64,000 bases of DNA from Rhizobium sp. CF122 (GTDB lineage: Bacteria; Pseudomonadota; Alphaproteobacteria; Rhizobiales; Rhizobiaceae). Shown piece by piece: positions 8,378-17,602 of this stretch (its first letter is position 1; every line of letters starts with the position of its first letter). The stretch is taken from positions 62,001 to 126,000 of the forward strand of contig NZ_AKKA01000096.1 of NCBI RefSeq assembly GCF_000282035.1. Reading direction: 5' to 3'. The position numbers were made by a program, and so were the translations under genes. The notes beneath the pieces were generated by a model. That model was not told the DNA's origin and did no database searches. It saw nothing but the letters and a program-made list of their open reading frames with translations.

Positions 8378-9447
8378 ATGGCGAGCGTACCCTTGTAGAG
8401 CGTACCGGCTGCACCCTCGGCGCGGGCAATCATGCGGCCGAGCGCCACGACCGTCTCGCCTTCAGCTTCGAGCGCGGCGGTGACGGTCGCAACGTTCTCA
8501 GCCGAAACGACTGCGATCATGCCGATGCCGCAGTTGAAGGTGCGCAGCATTTCCTTGGCCTCAACGCCGCCCGTCTTGGAAAGCCAGGAGAACACCGTAG
8601 GAACCTTGACAGCAGCAAGATCGATCTCGGCTGCCAGATGCTTCGGCAGAACGCGCGGAATATTCTCCGGGAAGCCGCCGCCGGTGATGTGCGCCAGCGC
8701 CTTGATGGCTTTGGTTTCGCGGATCGCCTTCAGGAGCGGCTTTACATAGATGCGCGTCGGCGTCAGCAGTGCTTCGCCAAGGCTCTTGTCTTCCGCGAAC
8801 GGAGCCGGGGCATCCCAGGCGAGGCCCGAAATCCCGACGATCTTGCGCACGAGCGAAAAGCCGTTGGAGTGAACACCCGAGGAAGCAAGGCCAAGAATGA
8901 CGTCGCCCTCGGCAATGTCGCCCGAGGGGAGCAACTGGCCACGCTCGGCAGCGCCGACGGCAAAGCCGGCAAGGTCGTAGTCGCCGGAGGAATACATGCC
9001 CGGCATCTCGGCCGTCTCGCCGCCGATCAGTGCACAGCCTGCATCGCGGCAGCCGGCAGCAATGCCTTCGACGATCGCCGCACCCTGGTCGGGGTCAAGC
9101 TTACCCGTGGCAAAGTAATCGAGGAAGAACAGCGGCTCGGCGCCTTGGACGACCAGATCGTTGACGCACATGGCAACGAGATCGATGCCGACCGTGTCAT
9201 GAAAATCGGCGTCGATCGCGATTTTCAGCTTGGTACCGACGCCGTCATTGGCGGCGACGAGAACCGGATCGGTGAAACCAGCTGCCTTCAGGTCGAACAG
9301 GCCGCCGAAGCCGCCGATTTCGCCGTCGGCGCCGGGGCGGCGCGTCGAGCGCACGGCGGGCTTGATCTTCTCCACCAGAAGGTTTCCGGCATCGATATCG
9401 ACGCCTGCGTCGCTATAGGTCAGGCCGTTTTTTCCAGACTGGCTCAT
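8374..9447 (-). CDS. purM: Phosphoribosylformylglycinamidine cyclo-ligase (AIR synthetase)
   Basis: A 357-residue PurM, which closes the imidazole ring of FGAM using ATP. It has the typical YSDAGVDIDAGN start, GGFGGLFDL, NDGVGTKLKIA, GGETAEMPGMY and THITGGGFPENIPR-like (AHITGGGFPENI) segments. An in-frame extension reaches 9543, but the ATG at 9447 has a GGAG site seven bases upstream and matches the family start. It is cotranscribed with purN. Confidence 0.96.
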   Translation of the reverse strand: MSQSGKNGLTYSDAGVDIDAGNLLVEKIKPAVRSTRRPGADGEIGGFGGLFDLKAAGFTDPVLVAANDGVGTKLKIAIDADFHDTVGIDLVAMCVNDLVVQGAEPLFFLDYFATGKLDPDQGAAIVEGIAAGCRDAGCALIGGETAEMPGMYSSGDYDLAGFAVGAAERGQLLPSGDIAEGDVILGLASSGVHSNGFSLVRKIVGISGLAWDAPAPFAEDKSLGEALLTPTRIYVKPLLKAIRETKAIKALAHITGGGFPENIPRVLPKHLAAEIDLAAVKVPTVFSWLSKTGGVEAKEMLRTFNCGIGMIAVVSAENVATVTAALEAEGETVVALGRMIARAEGAAGTLYKGTLAI

Positions 9448-9693
9448 GCTGCTCTCCGATGGCTGTGCAGGGGCGGGAAATGTCACCGCCTCAATATGCG
9501 GGTCGCCATTGCATGACACGGGCCTACATGCAAGGGATTGCATGGAAAAAGCCCCAATTTCCCGCTCTTTTGACGTAGGCCCTCCGGATTTTCAGCGGCG
9601 GGGTTGACCATTCTCTCAGCCACATCCTATGTGCTCGAAAGGTTGCATCGTGACGATGCGGCAAAACGAGACGGTCGATCAGCGGGGAATGTG

Positions 9694-10815
9694 ATGCCAC
9701 AGCAGGTTAGCGGGGCAGGTCTGAAGCGCCAGGTCATCTTCTGGCTGATCGTACTCGCCTTCTTCATCGGCTTCCTCTTCCTCTTCAGTTCGATCCTACT
9801 CCCGTTCCTCGCAGGGATGGCGCTCGCCTATTTCCTCGATCCGGTCGCCGATCGGCTGGAACGCTTTGGGCTGAGCCGCCTGATGGCGACGATCGTCATC
9901 TTGATCGCCTTCATCGTCGTGATCGTGCTGGCCTTGATGATCCTGATACCGGTTTTGGCGAGCCAGTTCAGCGATTTTGCCGGTCGCCTGCCGGGCTATA
10001 TCGATCAGTTGCAGACATTCATTACAACGTCGCAGAACTCTCTCATGCCGGATTGGGTGAGGAACCAGCTCGGGACGATCAAGAACAACTTCTCCGAAAT
10101 CCTGTCGCAGGGATTTGGACTCCTGACTGGCCTCTTTGGTCAGGTCTGGAGCTCGGGTCTTGCCGTCGTCAACGTGATCTCGCTGATGATCGTTACGCCG
10201 GTTGTGGCCTTCTACATGCTGCTTGATTGGGATCGCATGATTGCAAAGGTCGATCAGTACATTCCGCGCGACTATGTAGCCAATGTCCATCAGATCATGC
10301 GCGAGATCGACCAGGCGATCGCCGGGTTCATTCGCGGGCAGGGTTCGCTCTGCCTCATCCTGGGCATCTGGTATGCGGTTGGCCTGTCGTTGGTCGGCTT
10401 GAACTTCGGCCTGCTGATCGGTCTGTTCGCGGGTATGATCAGCTTCATTCCCTATGTGGGCTCGTTGGTGGGGCTAGTCCTTGCCGTCGGCGTTGCCATC
10501 GTCCAGTTCTGGCCCGATTACATCTGGGTCGGCGCGGTGCTCGCGGTATTTTTCAGCGGTCAGTTCATGGAAGGAAACATCCTACAGCCGAAGCTGGTGG
10601 GACACAGCGTCGGGCTGCATCCGGTTTGGTTGATGTTCGCGCTCTTTGCCTTTGGCGCGCTGTTCGGCTTTGTTGGCCTCTTGGTCGCCGTGCCGGCGGC
10701 TGCCGCGGTCGGCGTGCTTGTCCGTTTTGCGCTTTCGCGCTACCTTGAGAGCGATCTCTATGCTGGCGGGTCGAAGATTGGCCAGGTCGGCAAGACAAAA
10801 GCTGATCCCAAATGA
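9694..10815 (+). CDS. AI-2E family transporter (PerM-like membrane protein)
   Basis: A 373-residue integral membrane protein with about seven to eight hydrophobic helices: a first pair at residues 12-60, a soluble stretch around 80-140, then paired helices to the end. The segment GLLIGLFAGMISFIPYVGSLVG and the late GQFMEGNILQPKLVG are hallmarks of the AI-2E/UPF0118 family, which exports diverse small solutes. A TTG at 9604 would extend the frame, but the ATG at 9694 with GGGG upstream directly precedes the conserved part. The stop overlaps the hdaA start (ATGA), an arrangement common in alphaproteobacteria. Confidence 0.88.
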   Translation: MPQQVSGAGLKRQVIFWLIVLAFFIGFLFLFSSILLPFLAGMALAYFLDPVADRLERFGLSRLMATIVILIAFIVVIVLALMILIPVLASQFSDFAGRLPGYIDQLQTFITTSQNSLMPDWVRNQLGTIKNNFSEILSQGFGLLTGLFGQVWSSGLAVVNVISLMIVTPVVAFYMLLDWDRMIAKVDQYIPRDYVANVHQIMREIDQAIAGFIRGQGSLCLILGIWYAVGLSLVGLNFGLLIGLFAGMISFIPYVGSLVGLVLAVGVAIVQFWPDYIWVGAVLAVFFSGQFMEGNILQPKLVGHSVGLHPVWLMFALFAFGALFGFVGLLVAVPAAAAVGVLVRFALSRYLESDLYAGGSKIGQVGKTKADPK

Positions 10816-11525
10816 CTGATGTGAAAAACGCTGCTCCAAGGCGCAATGCCGTCGAACAGCTTCCCTTGGCCTTTTCGCACGATGCGGCAACCGGGCGCGA
10901 CGATCTGTTGATCTCCGAACGGCTTGCGGCGGCCGTCTCGATCGTCGATGCCTGGCCGCACTGGCCTTCGCCCGTCGTGATCCTCGCCGGTCCAGTGGGC
11001 TCCGGAAAATCGCATCTGGCGAACATCTGGAAAGATCACAGTGGTGCCGTCGATATTCATCCAAGGGCCGGTGCCAACGCGGCGATCGATGCCGCCAATG
11101 GTCCGGTGCTGTTCGAGGATGTCGATCGGCTTGGCTTCGACGACAATGAACTCTTCCATGTGATAAACAGCGTGCGGGAAAATGGTCACAGTCTTCTGAT
11201 GACAAGCCGCCTGTGGCCGATGTCCTGGCCGGTAGAACTGCCGGATTTGCGCTCGCGTCTAAAGGCTGCGACGGTTGTTGAGATCGGGGAACCGGACGAG
11301 GAACTGCTGTCACAGGTCATTGTGAAGCTGTTTGCTGACCGCCAGCTTTATATTGATGACAAACTGGTCCTCTATATAGTCAACCGGATGGAGCGGTCGC
11401 TGAACGCGGCCCAGACAATTGTGGACAGGCTTGATCGACTTGCCCTCTCTCGAGGCACGAAGATTACTCGAACTCTCGCCGCTGAAGTGTTGAATGAATT
11501 GGGCAATTCGGAGCCGGCGGATTGA
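10812..11525 (+). CDS. hdaA: HdaA, DnaA-related regulator of replication initiation
   Basis: A 237-residue AAA+ protein resembling DnaA domain III without the C-terminal DNA-binding domain. Walker A is GPVGSGKS at 60-67; a Walker B-like LFEDVD is at 100-105; and the lid helices follow. The N-terminal QLPLAFSH is a clamp-binding (QL-LF) motif. HdaA acts with the sliding clamp to drive ATP hydrolysis by DnaA after initiation, blocking re-initiation. Position after an AI-2E transporter and before ppk is conserved in rhizobia and Caulobacter relatives, as I recall. Confidence 0.9.
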   Translation: MTDVKNAAPRRNAVEQLPLAFSHDAATGRDDLLISERLAAAVSIVDAWPHWPSPVVILAGPVGSGKSHLANIWKDHSGAVDIHPRAGANAAIDAANGPVLFEDVDRLGFDDNELFHVINSVRENGHSLLMTSRLWPMSWPVELPDLRSRLKAATVVEIGEPDEELLSQVIVKLFADRQLYIDDKLVLYIVNRMERSLNAAQTIVDRLDRLALSRGTKITRTLAAEVLNELGNSEPAD

Positions 11526-11557
11526 CTGTCACAGTTCTGTCGTGAAACTGATATAAT
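11526..11557 (+). promoter_or_regulatory. Pho box and -10 element of the ppk-ppx operon
   Basis: CTGTCAC (11526-11532) and CTGTCGT (11537-11543) are 7-bp direct repeats separated by four bases, the layout of the PhoB site CTGTCAT-N4-CTGTCAT, with one mismatch in each half. A perfect -10 TATAAT lies at 11552-11557, eight bases further on, so the Pho box takes the place of the -35 element, as at PhoB-activated class II promoters. The predicted transcript would start near 11564. Phosphate-starvation control of polyphosphate genes is well known in related bacteria. Confidence 0.75.
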
Positions 11558-11589
11558 TCGCTGGGCGAATGAAACGGGACAATCAGACC

Positions 11590-13794
11590 ATGGATAGTGC
11601 AGTCGCGGAGCATCACGAACCTACTCCGGAAACCAATGAGACTGTGCCATCGCTGGAAGAACTGCTCGCCAGTCCTGAACGTTTCATCAATCGCGAATTC
11701 TCTTGGCTGCAGTTCAATCGCCGTGTTCTCGAGGAGACGCTGAACATCGAGCATCCGCTGCTTGAACGCGTCCGCTTCCTGTCGATCTCGGCAGCAAACC
11801 TCGACGAATTCTTCATGGTCCGTGTTGCAGGCCTCGAGGGGCAGGTGCGTCAGAACATCGTTGTTCGCACGCCCGACGGCAAGACGCCTGCAGAACAACT
11901 GGATGCCATCCTTCAGGAAATCGACAATCTGCAGATGGAGCAGCAGGCATCGCTTGCCGTGCTCCAGCAGTATCTCGCCAAGGAAGACATCCTGATCGTC
12001 CGTCCGGGTGCCCTCAGTGCATCCGATCGGGCCTGGCTCGCAACGGAGTTCGAGCAGGCGATCTTCCCAGTGTTGACGCCGCTGTCGATCGACCCGGCCC
12101 ACCCGTTCCCCTTCATCCCGAACCTCGGCTTCTCGATCGGGCTGCAGCTCGTCAGCAAGAACGGCCGTGAGCCCATGACGGCGCTGTTGCGCCTGCCACC
12201 GGCACTCGACCGCTTCGTGCGACTGCCCGACGACGGCAACACCATCCGTTACATCACGCTTGAGGACGTCGCCAATGTCTTCATTCACCGGCTCTATCCT
12301 GGCTACGAAGTGCAGGGCTCCGGCACATTCCGGATCATTCGCGACAGCGATATCGAAGTCGAGGAAGAAGCCGAAGACCTCGTGCGCTTTTTCGAAACGG
12401 CACTGAAGCGCCGTCGCCGTGGATCAGTGATCCGTATCGAGACCGATTCGGAGATGCCCGCGTCGCTGCGCCAGTTCGTTGTTCAGGCCCTCAGTGTTCC
12501 GGAAAATCGCGTCGCCGTTCTGCCCGGACTGCTGGCCCTGAACACGCTGTCCGAGATCACCAAGGCGCCGCGTGAAGATCTTCGATTTCCGTCCTACAAC
12601 GCGCGATTTCCTGAACGCGTCCGAGAGCACGCCGGCGACTGCTTCGCTGCCATCCGCGAAAAGGACATGGTGGTTCACCATCCCTACGAATCTTTCGACG
12701 TGGTGGTCCAGTTTCTGCTCCAGGCTGCACGCGATCCTGACGTCCTGGCGATAAAGCAGACCCTCTACCGCACGTCGAACGACAGCCCGATCGTCCGTGC
12801 ACTGATCGACGCGGCCGAATCCGGCAAGTCCGTTACGGCCCTGGTGGAGCTGAAAGCCCGCTTTGATGAAGAGGCCAATATCCGCTGGGCGCGCGACCTG
12901 GAGCGCGCTGGCGTACAGGTCGTCTTCGGCTTCATCGAGTTGAAAACACACGCCAAGATGTCGCTGGTCGTCCGCCGCGAAGAGGGTAAGCTTCGCAGCT
13001 ACTGCCATCTCGGCACTGGCAACTATCATCCGGTCACCGCGAAGATTTATACCGACCTGTCGTTCTTCACCTGCAATCCGGTGATCGCGCACGATATGGC
13101 GAATATCTTCAACTTCATCACCGGCTATGGTGAGCCGGAAGAGAGCATGAAACTGGCGGTTTCTCCCTACACGCTGCGCTCGCGCATCGTTCGCCACATC
13201 GAGGAAGAGATCAAACACGCCAAGAACGGCGCGCCGGCGGCGATCTGGATGAAGATGAATTCGCTCGTCGACCCTGAGATCATCGACGCGCTTTACACGG
13301 CAAGCAGCGCCGGCGTTGAGATCGATCTTGTCATTCGAGGCATCTGCTGCCTGCGCCCACAAGTGCCTGGTCTGTCCGACAATATCCGGGTGAAGTCGAT
13401 CGTCGGACGCTTCCTGGAGCACAGCCGCATCTTCTGCTTCGGCAATGGGCACGGGCTGCCGTCCGACAAGGCGCTGGTTTATATCGGCTCTGCGGACATG
13501 ATGCCGCGCAACCTCGATCGCCGTGTCGAAACGCTCGTCCCACTGACGAATCCGACGGTCCACGAGCAGGTTCTCTCACAGATTATGCTCGGCAATATCA
13601 TTGACAATCAGCAAAGCTACGAGATATTGCCCGACGGTACGTCCAGGCGCATGGAGGTGCGCAAGGGCGAGGAGCCGTTCAACGCGCAGCAGTATTTCAT
13701 GACCAACCCCAGCCTGTCCGGTCGTGGCGAAGCCTTGAAATCCAGTGCGCCTAAGCTGATCGCCGGCCTGCTTTCCGGCCGAAACAACAAGTAA
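11590..13794 (+). CDS. ppk: Polyphosphate kinase 1
   Basis: A 734-residue PPK1, which makes polyphosphate from ATP at the membrane or in granules. It has the N domain INREFSWLQFNRRVLEE, a head domain, and two catalytic C domains; the phosphorylated His lies in the ELKTHAKMSL segment, with CHLGTGNYH and TDLSFFT following. An ATG at 11569 would add seven residues, but the predicted transcription start near 11564 leaves it almost no leader, and GGGA before 11590 fits better. It is followed 12 bases later by ppx, giving synthesis and breakdown of polyphosphate in one operon. Confidence 0.95.
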   Translation: MDSAVAEHHEPTPETNETVPSLEELLASPERFINREFSWLQFNRRVLEETLNIEHPLLERVRFLSISAANLDEFFMVRVAGLEGQVRQNIVVRTPDGKTPAEQLDAILQEIDNLQMEQQASLAVLQQYLAKEDILIVRPGALSASDRAWLATEFEQAIFPVLTPLSIDPAHPFPFIPNLGFSIGLQLVSKNGREPMTALLRLPPALDRFVRLPDDGNTIRYITLEDVANVFIHRLYPGYEVQGSGTFRIIRDSDIEVEEEAEDLVRFFETALKRRRRGSVIRIETDSEMPASLRQFVVQALSVPENRVAVLPGLLALNTLSEITKAPREDLRFPSYNARFPERVREHAGDCFAAIREKDMVVHHPYESFDVVVQFLLQAARDPDVLAIKQTLYRTSNDSPIVRALIDAAESGKSVTALVELKARFDEEANIRWARDLERAGVQVVFGFIELKTHAKMSLVVRREEGKLRSYCHLGTGNYHPVTAKIYTDLSFFTCNPVIAHDMANIFNFITGYGEPEESMKLAVSPYTLRSRIVRHIEEEIKHAKNGAPAAIWMKMNSLVDPEIIDALYTASSAGVEIDLVIRGICCLRPQVPGLSDNIRVKSIVGRFLEHSRIFCFGNGHGLPSDKALVYIGSADMMPRNLDRRVETLVPLTNPTVHEQVLSQIMLGNIIDNQQSYEILPDGTSRRMEVRKGEEPFNAQQYFMTNPSLSGRGEALKSSAPKLIAGLLSGRNNK

Positions 13795-13806
13795 TATTGG
13801 ACCTGC

Positions 13807-15330
13807 ATGGTTGAATCAGAAGCCCAGGGGCGCCTTCCAGGGATTGCCCCGGTCTCCGTTGTCGATATCGGGTCGAACTCGATCCGTGTGGTCATCTATG
13901 AAGGTATGTCCCGTTCGCCGACGATCCTTTTCAACGAAAAGGTGTTGTGCGGGCTCGGCAAGGGCATTGCGCTGACCGGCAAGATGGATGAGGCGAGCGT
14001 CGAGCGCGCTCTGGCCGCTCTTCACCGGTTCAAGGCATTGTCCGATCAGGCGCGCGCTGCCACCATGTTCGTGCTGGCGACCGCGGCTGCCCGCGAAGCA
14101 TCAAATGGACCGGATTTTATCCATCAGGCAGAAACAATTCTGCAGCGTAAGGTCCGCGTTCTCTCCGGTGAAGAAGAGGCGAAGTTCTCCGCCCTCGGCA
14201 TTGTCAGCGGCTTCTATGAGCCGGACGGTATTGCTGGTGACCTGGGCGGCGGTTCGCTCGAACTGATTGATATCAAGGGCAAGGAAATCGGCAACGGCGT
14301 AACCTTGCCGCTTGGCGGCCTTCGCCTGTCCGAATATGCCGGCGGCTCGATGGAGAAGGCCCGCACGTTTGCTCGCAAGCATGTGAGAACAAGCTCCAAA
14401 CTTCTGGCGAAGGGCGCTGGGCGCACCTTCTACGCCGTGGGGGGCACCTGGCGAAACATCGCCAAGCTGCACATGGAATTGACGCAGTATCCGCTGCATA
14501 TGATGCAAGGTTACGAGGTCTCGCTCGAGGCGATGATGCAGTTCCTCGATCAGGTGGAGATCGCCAGGGACTCGAGAGATCCCGCATGGTTGGCCGTCTC
14601 GAAGCATCGCCGCGCGTTGCTTCCCTTCGGCGCGGTCGCCATGAAGGAAGTCCTGAGTGCGATGAACCCCTCTGTTATCTCGTTTTCGGGGCAGGGCGTG
14701 CGCGAAGGCTACCTCTATTCATTGCTTTCCGACAGCGAGCGCCGCAGCGATCCACTATTGGCCGCGGCGGGCGAGCTTGCCATTCTCCGTGCCCGTTCGC
14801 CGGAGCATGCCAGAGAACTGGCGGAGTGGACCGGTCGGATGATGCCCTATTTCGGCATCACCGAGACGAAAGAAGAGGCGCGCTATCGTCAGGCCGCATG
14901 CCTGCTCGCCGACATCAGCTGGCGCGCACATCCCGACTATCGCGGCTTGCAGGCACTGAACATCATTGCCCATTCGTCCTTCGTCGGCATCAGCCATCCC
15001 GGCCGGGCATTCATCGCGCTCACCAACTACTACCGGTTCGAGGGGCCGCATGATGACGGCGCGACGGGGCCGTTGGCGACGATCGCTACGCCGCAATATG
15101 TCGAGCGCGCCAAACTGCTCGGCGGAATGCTGCGGGTCGTCTACCTTTTCTCGGCATCCATGCCGGGCGTGGTCCGCAACCTGAGTTTCCAGAAGTCGTC
15201 CAATCCCGATCTGGACCTGGAGTTCGTGGTTCCGGCGGAGTACAGCGACTTTGCCGGTGAGCGCCTTGATGGCCGCCTGCAACAGTTGTCCAGACTCACC
15301 AACAAGCGCTTGGCTTTCCGCTTCGAGTAG
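13807..15330 (+). CDS. ppx: Exopolyphosphatase (Ppx/GppA family)
   Basis: A 507-residue member of the ASKHA phosphatase fold. VVDIGSNSIRVVIYE near residue 18 and GDLGGGSLELIDI near 142 are the two phosphate-binding loops; an HD-like helical C-terminal domain follows. It releases phosphate from polyphosphate ends, or converts pppGpp to ppGpp; the two roles cannot be told apart from sequence. It sits 12 bases after ppk and shares its Pho-box promoter. Confidence 0.93.
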   Translation: MVESEAQGRLPGIAPVSVVDIGSNSIRVVIYEGMSRSPTILFNEKVLCGLGKGIALTGKMDEASVERALAALHRFKALSDQARAATMFVLATAAAREASNGPDFIHQAETILQRKVRVLSGEEEAKFSALGIVSGFYEPDGIAGDLGGGSLELIDIKGKEIGNGVTLPLGGLRLSEYAGGSMEKARTFARKHVRTSSKLLAKGAGRTFYAVGGTWRNIAKLHMELTQYPLHMMQGYEVSLEAMMQFLDQVEIARDSRDPAWLAVSKHRRALLPFGAVAMKEVLSAMNPSVISFSGQGVREGYLYSLLSDSERRSDPLLAAAGELAILRARSPEHARELAEWTGRMMPYFGITETKEEARYRQAACLLADISWRAHPDYRGLQALNIIAHSSFVGISHPGRAFIALTNYYRFEGPHDDGATGPLATIATPQYVERAKLLGGMLRVVYLFSASMPGVVRNLSFQKSSNPDLDLEFVVPAEYSDFAGERLDGRLQQLSRLTNKRLAFRFE

Positions 15331-15481
15331 CGCTTCGCGCTTGACCAAGGCACACCGCCGCGAACAAACCGACGACTTTGTTGATCGCTTATGGCGCATT
15401 CCCACAAATTTCGTCCCTAAGTTGACGTATTGGTTCGGTATGCTTGCAACCAACATCACGAGCGAAATTTGGGCGAGAGAC

Positions 15482-16102
15482 ATGATCACGGATATTGAGG
15501 ACTTTTTTACGAAAGGATGCGGACGCTGCGAGCGGTTTGCGACACCGGACTGTTCGACACGGCAATGGATTGACGGCCTAAACGAACTTCGCCGCATCTG
15601 TCGCGATGCGGGCCTCGTCGAGACGGTGAAATGGGCGCATCCCTGCTACATGCACGAAGGCCGCAATATCGTGATACTCGGTGCCTTCCGCGGCGATTTT
15701 CGCGCAAGTTTCTTTAACGCCGCACTGATGAAGGATCCCGAAGGCGTGCTTGAGAAGCAGGGATCGAACACCCAACATCCCGACATGCTCCGTTTTGTAA
15801 GCAATGCACAGGTAGCAAAGATGGAACCCGTCATCCGGTCCTACTTGAAGGAGGCGATGGGCTATGCGGAGGCAGGCATTAAGCTGCCTAAAGAGCAAAG
15901 CCAAATAGAACTGCCTGACGAGTTGGTGGAGGCCCTGGATTCCGACCCTGAACTTGCCGAGGCTTTTCACGAGCTGACGCCCGGCCGGCAGAAAAGCTAC
16001 GTGATCAATCTCAACGGGGTGAAAAAGTCGGAAACGCGAACGACGCGGATTGCTAAATTCCGAGATCACATTCTCGCTGGAAAGGGCGCAACAGAGCGGT
16101 AG
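15482..16102 (+). CDS. YdeI/OmdA-family protein with DUF1801-like domain
   Basis: A 206-residue cytoplasmic protein. The N-terminal part (VKWAHPCYMHEGRNIVILGAFRGDFRASFFNAALMKDP) is the DUF1801/iron-chaperone-like fold, and the C-terminal part (PDELVEALDSDPELAEAFHELTPGRQKSY) is the OmdA/YdeI helical module. No biochemical role is established, though some homologues are linked to envelope stress. The frame is open further upstream into ppx, but the ATG at 15482 starts the conserved region. Confidence 0.75.
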   Translation: MITDIEDFFTKGCGRCERFATPDCSTRQWIDGLNELRRICRDAGLVETVKWAHPCYMHEGRNIVILGAFRGDFRASFFNAALMKDPEGVLEKQGSNTQHPDMLRFVSNAQVAKMEPVIRSYLKEAMGYAEAGIKLPKEQSQIELPDELVEALDSDPELAEAFHELTPGRQKSYVINLNGVKKSETRTTRIAKFRDHILAGKGATER

Positions 16103-16151
16103 TCCGAATTTTCGAACGCCGAACCGATCTGGTGTCTGCCGCGTCATTCCC

Positions 16152-16179
16152 GAAAAAGCCCCGCTCCTTCGAGCGGGGC
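16152..16179 (-). terminator. Terminator of the esterase-like gene
   Basis: GCCCCGCTC / GAGCGGGGC form a perfect 9-bp stem with a CTTC loop at 16158-16179, followed on the minus strand by five T. It lies 20 bases past the stop of the minus-strand gene and between two convergent genes. Confidence 0.85.
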
Positions 16180-16198
16180 CCTCCTTATGAGCGTAAAC

Positions 16199-17557
16199 TT
16201 ACTTCGCGTTCAGGAGCTCGCCGACTTCGAGCAGGCTGAACTCGTTGTTGTCGGCCTTGTCGACAGCGCGGCCCGCCGAGAAGGGCAGGTTGTTGTCGTT
16301 GCCGACGACGATATGGGTGGCATCGACGCGATCGACGTTCTCGATCGTCACGAACGGCATGTCGTAGATGCCATCCTTGCCGCTAGCTTTCTTCTTATTG
16401 TCCGGGTCCTTGATGTTCAGGAGGTCGATGTAGCCAATCTTGCGAACAGACTTGCCGACGTTGGCGTCGTTGAACTCGATCTTGTAGATACGCTTGAGGT
16501 CGGCCGGTGCCTCGAAGCAATCCGGCTTCGGCTGCTTGGGATCGGCGCAAGCCTTGTCCTTCGTGCCGGCGCCGTTGTCGCGTTCGATGACGAGCGCGGT
16601 CGTGTCGTCGAGCATGTTGAAGTCGCCGATCGAAACGCCCTTGTCCTCGAAGGGGTAGAACCAGCTGCGGCCGGTCCAGCTCTTGGAGGCAGTGTCGAAC
16701 TCGATGACGCGGATGGCGGTATGGCCGTCAACCGACTCCATCTTGCCGTCGTCCTGATAGATAGCGCCTTCCAGAAGGCCGTAGAGCTTGCTGCCATCCT
16801 TCGACATTGCAAGACCTTCGAAGCCACCCGAGCGCTTGAGGTTGAACACAGGCATCTTGGCGATCGGATTTGCCGGAACGGAGAGCACCGGATTGTCGGG
16901 CGACATAACCGGCTTGCCGTCGACAGTGGTCGAGATCACGTCGGTCAGGCGGCCTTCCGTGTCGAACTTGAGGATATAGGGTCCGAACTCGTCGCCGACC
17001 CAGAAACCATCGGCCACAGGCTGCACGGATTCGATGTCGAAATCTGCGCCTGTGAGATAACGCTTCTCAGCGCCTTCCAGAACGATCGGGAAAGGAGCTT
17101 TCTTGCTGGGGTCGGAGAGGAAGAGGTTCTTGACGACCTCGACCTTGCCCGTCTGCCAGTCGAACTTTGCCTGATGCAGGAAGAGCATCGCGTCGCTGGA
17201 GTTCGCCTTCGAGCCGAAGCCGTTGTCGGAGAGCGTCCAGAACGTGCCATCCGGCATGGTCTTGATGCCGGAGAAGCCCTGGATTGGTTGACCGTCGAAG
17301 GGCAGCTTCAGATCGGTGACGCGAGCGCCGTCCTTGCCGGGAACCGTACCGAGCGCTTCGGTGCGCTTGCGGTCGGCGGTCGTGAACTTGCCCGAGTGCT
17401 TGAGGAACTCAGGCGCATCGGCTGGAGCCGCGACGAGTGTGTTGGCCGGCAGAATGGCCTGGCCTGCGAGCTTAGCTGGAAATTCCTGCTGGTCGGCGGC
17501 GGCCGAACCAGCGATCAAAAGAAGAAATGAAACAGAAGCGAGAAGAGTATTTTTCAT
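16199..17557 (-). CDS. Secreted esterase-like activity of phytase family protein
   Basis: A 452-residue protein with a clear Sec signal peptide (residues 1-22, ending AGSAAA). The mature part is a beta-propeller-like domain recognised as the 'esterase-like activity of phytase' family, with repeated PxADGFWVGDEFGPYILKF and LYGLLEGA segments and ending in short Asp/Asn-rich loops that may bind calcium. The ATG at 17557 is preceded by GGGGG and begins the signal peptide. It lies 45 bases after the cyclase gene on the same strand. Substrate is unknown; phytate or another phosphoester is only a suggestion from the family name. Confidence 0.8.
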   Translation of the reverse strand: MKNTLLASVSFLLLIAGSAAADQQEFPAKLAGQAILPANTLVAAPADAPEFLKHSGKFTTADRKRTEALGTVPGKDGARVTDLKLPFDGQPIQGFSGIKTMPDGTFWTLSDNGFGSKANSSDAMLFLHQAKFDWQTGKVEVVKNLFLSDPSKKAPFPIVLEGAEKRYLTGADFDIESVQPVADGFWVGDEFGPYILKFDTEGRLTDVISTTVDGKPVMSPDNPVLSVPANPIAKMPVFNLKRSGGFEGLAMSKDGSKLYGLLEGAIYQDDGKMESVDGHTAIRVIEFDTASKSWTGRSWFYPFEDKGVSIGDFNMLDDTTALVIERDNGAGTKDKACADPKQPKPDCFEAPADLKRIYKIEFNDANVGKSVRKIGYIDLLNIKDPDNKKKASGKDGIYDMPFVTIENVDRVDATHIVVGNDNNLPFSAGRAVDKADNNEFSLLEVGELLNAK

Positions 17558-17602
17558 CGAAACCCCCAAGGATTGGAATGCGGGTCTCGATTAGCAATGC
17601 TT

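Noticed and set aside
12424..13563. Open frame of 379 codons antisense to ppk
   Set aside because: Shadow of the conserved polyphosphate kinase.
16187..17530. Open frame of 447 codons on the plus strand opposite the esterase-like gene
   Set aside because: Opposite strand carries a protein with a clear signal peptide; the plus frame has none and runs through the terminator at 16152-16179.
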